Source of the DNA: Tritrichomonas musculus
Taxonomy: Eukaryota > Parabasalia > Tritrichomonadida > Tritrichomonadidae
Length of the DNA stretch: 64,000 bases
Direction of reading: 5' to 3'
NCBI GenBank assembly: GCA_039105265.1
Contig: JAPFFF010000072.1
Location: 275,157-339,156, forward strand
Positions 48,132 to 57,456 of this stretch are shown here, one piece after another (the first letter of the stretch is position 1; each line of letters opens with the position of its first letter). A program made the translations under genes and the position numbers. The notes below the pieces were generated by a model, which had not been told where the DNA came from, did no database searches, and saw only the letters and a program-made list of their open reading frames with translations.

Positions 48132-51100
48132 ATGTCTTATTCAAAACAGCAAGTTGATGAAAATACAGATTATAAGGCAGGAAAAGCCATATCTTTAGAA
48201 GATAGAATGATTTCAGTAAACTTTGATAATACACTATGTCTAAACTCAGAAGGAAAACTTTCATGTGTTAGTGCAGGAAGTGGTTCTAGTGGAATAGAAT
48301 ATTCAGAAGGCCCAGGGATTCATATCAACAATCACAAGATAAGCGCTAACGTTGATGGAATATCAGTTAAAGTAAACCAGGCTGGTGAAATAGAAGCTAT
48401 AGATAAATCTATAAAATTTAAAGCAGGAGATGGTATATTAATCACCAGAGGCAATAATGCAATTACTGCTGATATTGACGGAACAAGTATTGTCTTCAAT
48501 GAATCTAAACAGTTATCAGTAGCCAATGCAGGGAAAGTATATAGGCCAGGTGATGGTTTAAATGTAAATGGAGATACTTTAAATGTTCAAGTTGACCAAA
48601 GCACAATCAAAATAAATAATGATAATCAATTAGCACTAACAATTCCAAGTATAAATTATAAAGCAGGTGATGGTATTACAATTGATAAAGATGTAATCAA
48701 AACAAAGATTGATAATTTAACAATTCAAGCAAATCCAGATGGTGAAATTCATGCAGTTGTCCCAACAGCCGGTTCGGCTCTTTCATCTAATTCAAACAAA
48801 TTCGATGTTAATGTTGATGGCACAACAATCAAAGTAAATGAAAATAATCAATTAGAAGCAGTTAATTCTGGTAGTAAAGAATATAAAGCTGGATGGGGAA
48901 TTGAGATTAATGATGATACAATTAAAACTAGAATTGATGATAATACAATGGGATATCTTGATGGTAAGCTTTATGCAATGCCTTATAATGGTGGTAAAGG
49001 TGTTTCAGTTTCACGAATCGATAGTACCAATTACGTAAATGTTAATACTGATGATAAAACAATTAGAGTTAATGAAGATAATAAGTTGGAAGCAATTGGT
49101 GGAAGTAGTAAATACACAGCAGGTGATGGAATAAGCATAAACGATAATACAATTGCAATTAATCAGAATTGGTTTGATATAAGGGATACTAATAATAAAG
49201 ATGGAACTTTTCAACTAAGGAATATTGGTGACGCCTCGCATCCAGATATTCGTTTATGTGCTGTTGAAATAAGACCATTAAACAAAAACCTTACTAGAGA
49301 TTTCTTTACTCAAACTCTTGGGCTTAACCCTGACTATGAAATGGATTTCAATACTTCTATCAGCCAGATGGATATATCTCCAGAGATAACCGAACAATTA
49401 GGACTTGACTCCGTTGTGCGACAAAACTACGGCTCTGGTGAATCTAAATATTTATTAACAATTGATGACATACCTAAGTTGAATATAACACAAGATGAAA
49501 CAGCATTCCTCCAAATTCATCTACCAGATTATGTTAAAGATAGTAATGGTAAACCAATTGATTCAGTCATTTGCAATGTTAAGAAAGGATTTAATGGATA
49601 CATTTCAGATATCAATAGAGTTACGTTAAGTGGTGAAAGTATTGACGTTCCAGATGATTTGGTAACATATAACGAAGTAGGATGCGATATAGAGTTCCAC
49701 AAGATTGCTCAATTATGTGACCCAACCATTCTTACAACAGAGGGAATGCAAATCAGGATATGTGACAGTGTATTTAAGATACTATTAACTGCTACTTCTT
49801 CAGGTGATGGTAAGTTTACAATGATTGCAGATGAGACATTAGATTCTGGCTTTGATGGACCCAATCAAGCATTTCATTTTAATTACGAGCATCAAAAAGA
49901 GTTATTCAAAGATTCTGTTGTTATACAATTATATAATAACGTATCTGAATATGTTGAAGAAACAATTACATTAAATAACTTCGAGATGAGTTCAGGTTTA
50001 CCTTCATACACCATTCCTCATGTATATAAGATAAATGATAGCTGGGAAGTTGAGAATTTAGAAGGCTATGATAAACCAGGATTGATGACATCACACGACT
50101 TGAACATTAAAGAATTATTGCTAAGAGGTGAATTAATGATTGATATTATATATGATAAAACAAATATCAGAACAGAAAACGTAATTAGATGTAAAGAATT
50201 GATTGCAGATAATGGATTTACTCTACATAAATCACCACTAATTTTCTTATATGAACCTAAAGATTTTGGTATTGAAACAATTAATGGTATAGATTACTGG
50301 TTCATTGATTTCGGTTATAAAAATGATAGTGAAGAGTTTAAAGCATTACCAAACGAGCAACCATTTGAATTCATTGACAGAAAGATTTTTGGTTTAGATT
50401 ATTGCCTAAAGAAAAATGGAGGCAACTCTCACTCAGAGAGCTCGCTCCTGCGGAGAGTCTCTGACGAGCCGAGCGCAGGGCGATGGACAGGAAATAATAT
50501 ATATTATCACATCAAAGATGATTACAAGAGTGTGAAGAAACTTGATGTAATTCAATACGTAAGCATTATTGTTAGTAAGAATGATAAATTAAAGTTCGTA
50601 ATGAATGAATGGGGAATGGCAAACATACCACAAGCTTTATATGATAACATGACTCTATCATTTAAGAATGGTGATAAAGAAATACATAATATTGAAATTA
50701 CTAATTATTCAATTCATCAAACTGATTATACATTCGAAGATGATTTATGTGATGTAATAAGGTTCGAATTACATGATAATGATATTGCAGACCATGCTGC
50801 TTCAGGTGATGGTAAATTAATTCTTACATTCACGTCTCCTATTAACTCTGAATTAACAAAATCATTTGAGATTAAAGCAACTTATAATGGAAAAACGAAC
50901 CAATCAATCTATTCAGATGAAGATTTATACATAAAAGCATTTCAGATAAATAAATACATACGAATTGAAAATGATAGCAATAATAGATTACGTGTTTACT
51001 TACGTGAAGGATTCTTTTATCAAATACCTGAGGAAGATGTGAAATATAAAGAAGGAACGAATCCATTTAGTTATTTATTCTCTCAACAAGCATATGAAAT

Positions 51101-53582
51101 AATTCCTAAACCAGAAGCATGTTCATACTTGTCAACAACTCATAATATAAAAACAGATGGAATTGTTATTGGCTCTAATATAGAAACTCATAGCTTTCTC
51201 TTAAATGACTTAGGTAATAATGTAACATTACTCGGTGGTGAAATACAAAGAATTGATGAAGCCGAAAAGCAAGACAGAAAAGATATAGAACATTTAAATT
51301 CAATCATTAAAGTTCAATCAACTTTAGATAAGGTATCAAAAATATTAAGTATAATTGTAGATGGTGTTGCTGTAATGGGAATGGTAAGTGTTGGCGCTAA
51401 AGTTGTATATAATTTCGCTAAATCAAAATTATATAGAGGAGGAAATGCTGCAGCAGCAACAGCTAGAGGTGCAGCTCATCCAGCTGTTGATGAAGAAGTA
51501 ATGTTATTAAATTCAGCTGAAACATCAGAGGGTAGTGCTGCAGGTTCAGCTACTTCAGCAAGTGAATTACAATATGCACCATTTGATGTATCACCTTTAT
51601 CTACAGATTTCAGTTCAATGAGTAGTTCAAATGAGAGCGAAATCGACCCATCTACTGGATTTCTTTTAAACGAAGATTCAGATTCAGTACAACTGTATAA
51701 ATTTAATAAGATTACCAAATTTGCCAATTTAGCTATATTTAGAGGAGTTATGAGAATTGGTGATTTCCTAAAAATAGGTTCTTTACAGGAGGATGGAATT
51801 ACTTTAAATAGAATTATTTCAATAAGTCCAGGAACTAGAATTAGATTCTATGATGATGATAAAAATGAATATATGATTAAAGGATTTACAACAAATGATG
51901 AATCAACTTGGGATAGCAATCATGTAGTATTAGGTGATGTATTAAAAGAACACTTGAACAACAATTATGTGAAACTTACGAACTTAAGTGAGTATGCATT
52001 GAAGAGTGAATTACCTGAACCTGTTGATTTAACACCATATTACACTAGTGCCCAAGCTGATGAGATGTTCGTTGATGAAGATGAATTAGCATATGAATTA
52101 GATAAGTATGAGACCAAGGATGTAGCTGAAGGGAAATATGCATTGAAATCTGATATTCCAACAGTTCTCAAAAATAGTGAGCTACAATTGAAACCAAAAG
52201 AATTACCATCAGAAGAAGTTCTACAGAAAATAATGGATGATGATGATAAACCGTTATCAGCTCAAGCATCAATGTATTTAACAAATATTATGTGTAATGA
52301 ATCTATCGAGGCGACTTTGAAAACTTGTAATGAACGATATGCATTAAAAACAGAATCAGATGAAAAATATCGAAGCAAAAATGATTTGAAATTTGGGAAT
52401 AAAATTATTCTACCAATAACAAACGGCCCTTACGAACCAGAATATCTAAATGATGTAAATTATACTTCATTCGTTCCATTTCAAGAAGGCGCTCACTTAG
52501 TTGGTGTCACTGGCTCAAATGTAGATTATGCATTTGATATTATATTCAAGACAGAAAGAACAGTTAATATACGCGATACAATAGCTCATGTTATGGAAAC
52601 AAGTATGGGCTCGTTTTATTGGGAAGAAGCAACAGGTGTACTTTATAATTACGCTGGAACATATCCAATACGAGTTACTCTTGCTGAATTTGGTGAAGAA
52701 GACCAAATAGCGTTAATGTCAAACGTTATAGCAGAAGAACAACTAATAAAAAGATGTGCTATTGATTGTGGTCCGATTACGGAAGGGACTTCGGATATAT
52801 CAATTCGTTATCTAAAACTTGTAGATAATGTGATTAAACTGGAATACATAATAGGTGATTATGCACTATGTTTTGAAATAAGGATATTATTCTATGATAC
52901 AGCTGGAAATCCCCATAACATAGTAATAGTATTACATCAGAGGACTGTGTATTTCGACAATTTCAAATTCCCACTATATTATGAAGACACTGTTGATATA
53001 ATATCAAGTCCACTTACATATAACTTCCCAATAGGTGGATATTCCTGGACAACTACTCAGGAATTATTAGATGCTAAACAAGTTTATTCAAGATGCATCA
53101 TGTCCCGAGAATATTTAGCAAAATTTAAGAGTGTAATGTATGGTACTCAATCAAACACAACTATCACTCATTACTGTCCAATAGAGGCTGGTGAGGAGAT
53201 TACTGACTACAAGATTGGTAAACCTGTATATCTATCAGGGCATGTATATAAGTATAATAAAGAAACTAAACGATTCATTAGCAGCACCGCTACTGATAGT
53301 ACTGATTGTATCTGTTCAGTTATTATGGATGGAACCTGGAAGGAATTTGTTGGTATCATTACTAGAATCGATAAAGAAAATGGATGTATTACCTTTGCGA
53401 CCCATGGCGACTATTTATTCTACGTTGATGACGCAAATCTATACCAGATAGGTGATGTAATACTCTATGATGGAAGAATCCTCGATGAAGATTATGCACT
53501 AACATTGAAGATACAACAGAGCATAGTAGGGAAAGTAAGCGGAAAAATAAACGAAAGATATTTAGCAGTGTTTAAAGCTTAA
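48132..53582 (+). CDS. Giant fibre-like protein of the Polinton
   Basis: The protein has 1,816 residues. Residues about 15-345 hold around nine repeats with YKAGDGI, a short turn, then TIKVNxxNQLEA, very like the GDGL/LxVxxDxxT beta-spiral repeats of adenovirus fibre shafts and phage tail fibres. The middle is beta-rich. Around residue 765-790 a GC-rich stretch encodes a Ser/Arg-rich insert (SHSESSLLRRVSDE). A coiled-coil and hydrophobic helix follow near 1040-1095, then an Ala/Ser-rich linker, repeats with YALKSE (seen in tail fibres) near 1290-1350, and a beta-rich C-terminal region that could bind a receptor. Such a protein would project from a particle and contact cells. It ends with a 4-base tail-to-tail overlap with the next gene. 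Confidence 0.75.
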   Translation: MSYSKQQVDENTDYKAGKAISLEDRMISVNFDNTLCLNSEGKLSCVSAGSGSSGIEYSEGPGIHINNHKISANVDGISVKVNQAGEIEAIDKSIKFKAGDGILITRGNNAITADIDGTSIVFNESKQLSVANAGKVYRPGDGLNVNGDTLNVQVDQSTIKINNDNQLALTIPSINYKAGDGITIDKDVIKTKIDNLTIQANPDGEIHAVVPTAGSALSSNSNKFDVNVDGTTIKVNENNQLEAVNSGSKEYKAGWGIEINDDTIKTRIDDNTMGYLDGKLYAMPYNGGKGVSVSRIDSTNYVNVNTDDKTIRVNEDNKLEAIGGSSKYTAGDGISINDNTIAINQNWFDIRDTNNKDGTFQLRNIGDASHPDIRLCAVEIRPLNKNLTRDFFTQTLGLNPDYEMDFNTSISQMDISPEITEQLGLDSVVRQNYGSGESKYLLTIDDIPKLNITQDETAFLQIHLPDYVKDSNGKPIDSVICNVKKGFNGYISDINRVTLSGESIDVPDDLVTYNEVGCDIEFHKIAQLCDPTILTTEGMQIRICDSVFKILLTATSSGDGKFTMIADETLDSGFDGPNQAFHFNYEHQKELFKDSVVIQLYNNVSEYVEETITLNNFEMSSGLPSYTIPHVYKINDSWEVENLEGYDKPGLMTSHDLNIKELLLRGELMIDIIYDKTNIRTENVIRCKELIADNGFTLHKSPLIFLYEPKDFGIETINGIDYWFIDFGYKNDSEEFKALPNEQPFEFIDRKIFGLDYCLKKNGGNSHSESSLLRRVSDEPSAGRWTGNNIYYHIKDDYKSVKKLDVIQYVSIIVSKNDKLKFVMNEWGMANIPQALYDNMTLSFKNGDKEIHNIEITNYSIHQTDYTFEDDLCDVIRFELHDNDIADHAASGDGKLILTFTSPINSELTKSFEIKATYNGKTNQSIYSDEDLYIKAFQINKYIRIENDSNNRLRVYLREGFFYQIPEEDVKYKEGTNPFSYLFSQQAYEIIPKPEACSYLSTTHNIKTDGIVIGSNIETHSFLLNDLGNNVTLLGGEIQRIDEAEKQDRKDIEHLNSIIKVQSTLDKVSKILSIIVDGVAVMGMVSVGAKVVYNFAKSKLYRGGNAAAATARGAAHPAVDEEVMLLNSAETSEGSAAGSATSASELQYAPFDVSPLSTDFSSMSSSNESEIDPSTGFLLNEDSDSVQLYKFNKITKFANLAIFRGVMRIGDFLKIGSLQEDGITLNRIISISPGTRIRFYDDDKNEYMIKGFTTNDESTWDSNHVVLGDVLKEHLNNNYVKLTNLSEYALKSELPEPVDLTPYYTSAQADEMFVDEDELAYELDKYETKDVAEGKYALKSDIPTVLKNSELQLKPKELPSEEVLQKIMDDDDKPLSAQASMYLTNIMCNESIEATLKTCNERYALKTESDEKYRSKNDLKFGNKIILPITNGPYEPEYLNDVNYTSFVPFQEGAHLVGVTGSNVDYAFDIIFKTERTVNIRDTIAHVMETSMGSFYWEEATGVLYNYAGTYPIRVTLAEFGEEDQIALMSNVIAEEQLIKRCAIDCGPITEGTSDISIRYLKLVDNVIKLEYIIGDYALCFEIRILFYDTAGNPHNIVIVLHQRTVYFDNFKFPLYYEDTVDIISSPLTYNFPIGGYSWTTTQELLDAKQVYSRCIMSREYLAKFKSVMYGTQSNTTITHYCPIEAGEEITDYKIGKPVYLSGHVYKYNKETKRFISSTATDSTDCICSVIMDGTWKEFVGIITRIDKENGCITFATHGDYLFYVDDANLYQIGDVILYDGRILDEDYALTLKIQQSIVGKVSGKINERYLAVFKA
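50425..50495. repeat. GC-rich palindromic segment inside the fibre-like gene
   Basis: About 70 bases of GC-rich DNA (GAGAGCTCGCTCC...GACGAGCCGAGCG) in frame within an AT-rich gene. Half-palindromes such as CTCTCACTCAGAGAG allow folding. Resembles in character the segments at 40553-40632, 44206-44330 and 45128-45244. Confidence 0.55.
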
Positions 53583-54220
53583 ACAACTAATTTTAGGCTC
53601 AAGCCATACTTGATAAACTGGGAATATATATTATTGTAAGCATACTTCATGTCTTCAGTCTTTCCATCTTTAGTGATTAATATTTTTGAAACTTTGGTAA
53701 ATTTTGAAGAAGATGAGGTGCAGCCGCAACCAACATCAGAATCGTCAAGAACAAATTCTACCTTTTCACATTCAGTGAGTAACTTAATCATATCCATTAA
53801 CAATTTGCTTTCGCATACAACATAAGAGTTTACTTTTAGTGGGTTAACTTCATACATCTCCACCAACATCTCTAAGAACTTATTTTTCTTCTCTAGTGTA
53901 TCTAGTTCAGTGCCTAAATCTATGATGCCTCTTTCCTGAGCTAATAGGGAATTGCTGCTTATTGGTGCTACTGATGGAAATTGAGATTCCTGATTCATCA
54001 TCGGTATATTTGATGTTAGACCATTCGGTTGTATATCTGGTTGGTTGTTGGCTTGAGTAAAATTTACAGGTTGAACTTGGGGATAAAGTGGAGCTGGTTG
54101 AGAATGTTGTTCTCCCTGAGGTTTACATATTTTGATTTTGACGTTAGTATTTTGCTCTTGCTTAATGGTATTATCAGTTTCAGAACTTAATATTCGTGCT
54201 TGTCTCAATGTGCCTGACAT
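53579..54220 (-). CDS. Polinton right-end protein, unknown function (213 aa)
   Basis: The first 95 residues are low-complexity Gln/Asn/Pro; residues 100-213 look folded, with a helix GTELDTLEKKNKFLEMLVEMYEV and a CGCTSSSSKFTKV stretch. No homologue in the visible part of the older element and no family recognised. It is tail-to-tail with the fibre-like gene and begins a leftward group of three genes at the right end. Confidence 0.6.
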   Translation of the reverse strand: MSGTLRQARILSSETDNTIKQEQNTNVKIKICKPQGEQHSQPAPLYPQVQPVNFTQANNQPDIQPNGLTSNIPMMNQESQFPSVAPISSNSLLAQERGIIDLGTELDTLEKKNKFLEMLVEMYEVNPLKVNSYVVCESKLLMDMIKLLTECEKVEFVLDDSDVGCGCTSSSSKFTKVSKILITKDGKTEDMKYAYNNIYSQFIKYGLSLKLVV

Positions 54221-54253
54221 GATTTAAATAATACAAAAATATATAACATAAGC

Positions 54254-54718
54254 TTAGATTAAAATAAAATCATCGAAATCTGTTTTCTGGCAATCAGCCA
54301 CATGCTTTCGAATTTTCTCAACACTCTCATTATTAGAACACTTTCGCATACGTGATGGATAATACTTGTTTCCTTTAAATTCCTTTTGATTCAAATAAAT
54401 ATCAAGTATATACATATCTTTCTTGTCCTTGCCATTTGGAAGAGACCTATTATCATTCTCTTTACATGAAATTATCGGTTGACATCCATAGATTTCTTGA
54501 ATTCTATCATATCTTATACTTCTTGGTTTACTCTCAGTTCTATCTGTGATAAAGATTGGTTTAAGACATATTCCATACTTATTCTTAAATGCATCATTGC
54601 ATTCGAAAAAGACAGAAATAATAGGGTCTACAATGTTATAGTCATTCTTGATGATGTTTTCTTGTTCGTTAAGCTTGTTGATGAATTTTGTGACAGAGAA
54701 GAATTGTGTTGAATTCAT
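54254..54718 (-). CDS. Polinton right-end protein, unknown function (154 aa)
   Basis: A Lys/Asn-rich protein of mixed alpha/beta type with KNKYGICLKPIFITDRTESKPRSIRYDRI, possibly nucleic-acid binding. There is no motif I can name. It lies 33 bases upstream of the 213-residue gene on the same strand, so an operon-like order is possible, though trichomonads transcribe genes singly. Start ATG at 54716-54718 follows GAGCATGAA. Confidence 0.6.
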   Translation of the reverse strand: MNSTQFFSVTKFINKLNEQENIIKNDYNIVDPIISVFFECNDAFKNKYGICLKPIFITDRTESKPRSIRYDRIQEIYGCQPIISCKENDNRSLPNGKDKKDMYILDIYLNQKEFKGNKYYPSRMRKCSNNESVEKIRKHVADCQKTDFDDFILI

Positions 54719-54760
54719 TTCATGCTCAAAAAATTTTAAAAATGTTTAAAAATAAATGAC

Positions 54761-55138
54761 TTACATATCAATTTGACTTTCATAATATCCATCAAGTTCA
54801 TAGTCAAATAAATCATACAGTGAATGAATAGAGCTTAAATATGGGTAGTTTTCAATATCATTGCAAGCATCCCAAATATTCTTGATTAAAATAGAATATG
54901 AATATTCAAACCTAGAATCTGTCGGATATGGTTCTTTCTCTTTCGCATATTTGACTAGATAAGGTGCATAGTAATTCAAATCTCGTTTAGTTAGATTCTC
55001 AAGAGGCATATTCAAAATGCTTTCTTTAAAGTATTCATATTCATCATATTCGATTTCATAAACAGTATCTTGATTTATAACAAATTGGTTTATATCTGGG
55101 CAGAAGAATTCGCTACTTCTTTGTGATAAGATTGGCAT
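54761..55138 (-). CDS. Polinton right-terminal protein, unknown function (125 aa)
   Basis: I place the start at the ATG at 55136-55138 (MPILSQRSSEFF), just inside the inverted repeat; the longer frame to 55189 would be encoded by the repeat itself and is also open at the left end, so it is unlikely to be protein. The protein is acidic and Tyr-rich (DTVYEIEYDEYEYFKE, NYAPYLVKYAKEKEPYP). The TTATTTTTAG leader before the ATG matches that of the ATPase gene. No family recognised. Confidence 0.6.
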   Translation of the reverse strand: MPILSQRSSEFFCPDINQFVINQDTVYEIEYDEYEYFKESILNMPLENLTKRDLNYYAPYLVKYAKEKEPYPTDSRFEYSYSILIKNIWDACNDIENYPYLSSIHSLYDLFDYELDGYYESQIDM

Positions 55139-55147
55139 TGCGATTAT

Positions 55148-55316
55148 TTTTAGATGAGATAAAAAATTAAATAAAAATATACCTGCCATTATTCTGATAG
55201 CTATTAGAATGCTGAGAATTCAGTGTGAAAACTCCTGCTAAAATGTGATGTTCTAAAATCATTGGAAAACGAACAAAAAGGGCGTAGTCCTTTTTGGGCG
55301 TTTTCACTATACTACT
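55148..55316 (-). repeat. Right terminal inverted repeat of the young Polinton
   Basis: Complement of 35991-36159. Directly after it, CGATT(A) at 55317 repeats the sequence in front of the left terminus, giving the target duplication. Confidence 0.93.
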
Positions 55317-55746
55317 CGATTATGAGGAATCAATAAATAATTTATATAATATGTATTATGAAATGTTGAATGAAAAAGTAAATGAAAATATTAACATTTA
55401 CGATAAAGCTAATGAATTAGATAAATATTATGAAGAAGTAAATAACAAGAAACCATTAAAATTTTGTGATGTAAGATATTTAATTATTGACGATTATAAA
55501 TCATTCAATCCTGAATTTGAAAAAGAAAGACGTAAAGGATGGAAAACGACAGCATTCACGACCGAATTTGTAAGGGAGGAGTTAAGAAAGGAAGATTGTG
55601 AATTAATTAATGAATATATAAACAGTACAACACCGATAGAATATTTATATAAAGGTCAAATATACCGTGTCAAATTTTCCAATTGGAGACATAAAAAATA
55701 TCGTCCACATTTCAATAAATTTCCAGGTGCTCATTATTGGCATTAA
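55317..55746 (+). pseudogene. Older Polinton: terminal gene, right part after insertion
   Basis: Homologue of the protein at 36159-36665, with the same ANELDKYYEE helix, YKSFNPEFE block and RPHFNKFPGAHYW end. The young Polinton inserted near the start of this gene; the beginning lies at 35942-35990. The gene is therefore interrupted in this copy. Confidence 0.8.
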
Positions 55747-55762
55747 ACTTTTTCATAACTTT

Positions 55763-55818
55763 AAACACGAACATATTATTCAATTTTACAACACCACTGA
55801 TTCATCACCCCTTCATAA
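55763..55818 (+). promoter_or_regulatory. 56-bp block shared by two genes of the older Polinton, copy 2
   Basis: Copy of the block at 35835-35890 with 7 differences. It lies just after the terminal gene and 98 bases before the ATG at 55916. Confidence 0.55.
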
Positions 55819-55915
55819 ATGATTTTCATAAATTTTATCCTCAAATCTCAAAAGTCAAATATTGAAAACATAAATTTTATACGTAAATGATTAAATTTAT
55901 TTTAATATAAAGAAT

Positions 55916-57349
55916 ATGTCAAAATTAAATAGAAATAATTTTAAAGGTTTGAAACTTGATAAACTTAATAAATATATTGAATTAATTAATGAAAAACTTA
56001 ACGTTACTCTTCATGAGTCGCCTTCATGGCAAAGTTCAGTTTCAAATTTAATGAAATTTTTAAATGAAAATAATTATATACAACATGAAGGTTTGAGAAT
56101 AAATGATAAATCAATTTCAAATTTTATTTCTAGATTAAATAATTTTCAAAACAAAAACGATAATTTAAATTTTTTACCAATTAATAAAATGAATAAATCG
56201 AAAATTCCGCAATTAATAAATAATGTTTCTCAATTAAACCAAATGCGTGATCAATCATACGCTAGCTTGGCAGAAAATAACATTAATAAGAAAGACTTAA
56301 CTAAAGCATTAAATGATATGGCGTTTTACCATGAAAGAATGGCTGCAATTCAACCAACGAAAAAGGCAAAACAAAATAAATACGGTAATGTTGGTATGGA
56401 TGACTTAATTAATGTTGTGGCTAAATTAAATCAAGATGTTAAACAAATTCGAGACGCTCAAAGTGTTGTAAGTGCGAATGAATGGATTAATCGGCATGGA
56501 TATAATGATTTATATGAAGCTACTGGTCGAGATTTAGATGGTGATGGAACACCTGAAGTCGTCGTACAAACAAAAGAAGGTAAAAAGCCTGTAATAGTTA
56601 ATGGATATACAACCGTACCGTCATTATTCCCATATCGCAATGCTTATTATAAAGCTTACCCATCTGTGGACCAAAGTAAAGAAGCTCATAAACAAGGTAT
56701 AAACTTAAGAGGATTTATTAATAATATATATCATCCTGAATTTGATGAAACAGGGCGTACAGTCACTAATTATGCAGGTGAAAGTTGGCAAGACTTTGAA
56801 ACAAAATTAAAAGCTGCTGGTATCGATGAAAAGCACTTAATCAAATCAAAGAAACGTTCAACTTATCAGGCATTTGTTGGTAAGTGTATCTCTCCAATTT
56901 ATCAAGGTATCAAATACCTCAACGGTGTAAAATTACCATTCACACTTACACAAATGGCAACGGTTATATGGAATCAATTTGCTTTACTTCCTGCAATGGT
57001 TTATGTTTATGGTGAAAGTGTTATGAATGTTAATGAGGATCAATGGAAGAATTTAAGAGGAAAGAAAGCAGTTAAAGAAGCTATTGAGTTCATAGTTCAC
57101 GATTATTTAATTAATCCTGTAAAAATTGCTGATTTTGTACCTACTGCATGTGAAATGTGTAATAAATCCGGACTACCAGTTAACCCTGAACATATTTCAT
57201 TAGTTGCTAAAGCAACAATTGCAATAATACTACAAGGAATAAATGCATTACCTCCAAATCCAAGTGATTTTAATAAATGGTTTGATGCTAATGTTCAATC
57301 ACAAGTACAAGCATTACAAACATCAGCAATCGTAGAAGAACCTGAATAA
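55916..57349 (+). CDS. Older Polinton: conserved DxNxDxxPD-type protein
   Basis: The protein has 477 residues, homologous to the 527-residue protein at 42578-44161. Shared blocks: an N-terminal domain with SSVSNLMKFLNENNY, GMDDLINVVAKLNQDVK, DLDGDGTPEVVVQTKEGK, VNGYTTVPSLFPYRNAYYKAYP and STYQAFVGKCI. The low-complexity middle of the young version is shorter here. Its conservation across two diverged elements argues that it is a core Polinton protein, perhaps a virion or packaging component; the exact role is not known to me. It starts 170 bases after the terminal gene, so the polymerase and integrase that lie between these genes in the young element are not here. Confidence 0.75.
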   Translation: MSKLNRNNFKGLKLDKLNKYIELINEKLNVTLHESPSWQSSVSNLMKFLNENNYIQHEGLRINDKSISNFISRLNNFQNKNDNLNFLPINKMNKSKIPQLINNVSQLNQMRDQSYASLAENNINKKDLTKALNDMAFYHERMAAIQPTKKAKQNKYGNVGMDDLINVVAKLNQDVKQIRDAQSVVSANEWINRHGYNDLYEATGRDLDGDGTPEVVVQTKEGKKPVIVNGYTTVPSLFPYRNAYYKAYPSVDQSKEAHKQGINLRGFINNIYHPEFDETGRTVTNYAGESWQDFETKLKAAGIDEKHLIKSKKRSTYQAFVGKCISPIYQGIKYLNGVKLPFTLTQMATVIWNQFALLPAMVYVYGESVMNVNEDQWKNLRGKKAVKEAIEFIVHDYLINPVKIADFVPTACEMCNKSGLPVNPEHISLVAKATIAIILQGINALPPNPSDFNKWFDANVQSQVQALQTSAIVEEPE

Positions 57350-57456
57350 TAAATTTTAAGAAATGTGTTAATATCTAATTTCAGTTAATGATTCATAAAC
57401 TTAAAAATATATTTTTATCAATAATTAAAATAAACTTTAACATTAATATATAGAAA

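Larger units (their letters stand above)
35991..55316 (+). mobile_element. Complete-looking young Polinton (Maverick), 19.3 kb
   Basis: The element is bounded by 169-bp terminal inverted repeats that appear identical by eye, beginning AGTAGTATAGTGAAAAC, and by a 5-6 bp target duplication (CGATT, possibly CGATTA). It carries the full Polinton set: protein-primed DNA polymerase B, rve-type integrase, packaging ATPase, major capsid protein, plus a fibre-like giant protein and several small proteins. Reading frames are long and open. It looks whole, with no breaks noticed, and young. Left genes run rightward except the integrase; the right-end genes run leftward. Confidence 0.95.

Noticed and set aside
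48132-53582. Fibre-like protein as a host surface adhesin
   Set aside because: It lies within the Polinton termini, follows the capsid genes and has fibre-shaft repeats, so an element-encoded virion protein is the better reading.
55148-55189. N-terminal extension of the right-terminal Polinton gene into the inverted repeat
   Set aside because: The same codons are open at the left terminus only because the repeats are identical; the internal ATG at 55136-55138 fits better.
55294-55316. First codons of the open frame running from the young Polinton's terminus into the older element
   Set aside because: They belong to the terminal repeat, not to the older gene, which begins on the other side of the insertion.
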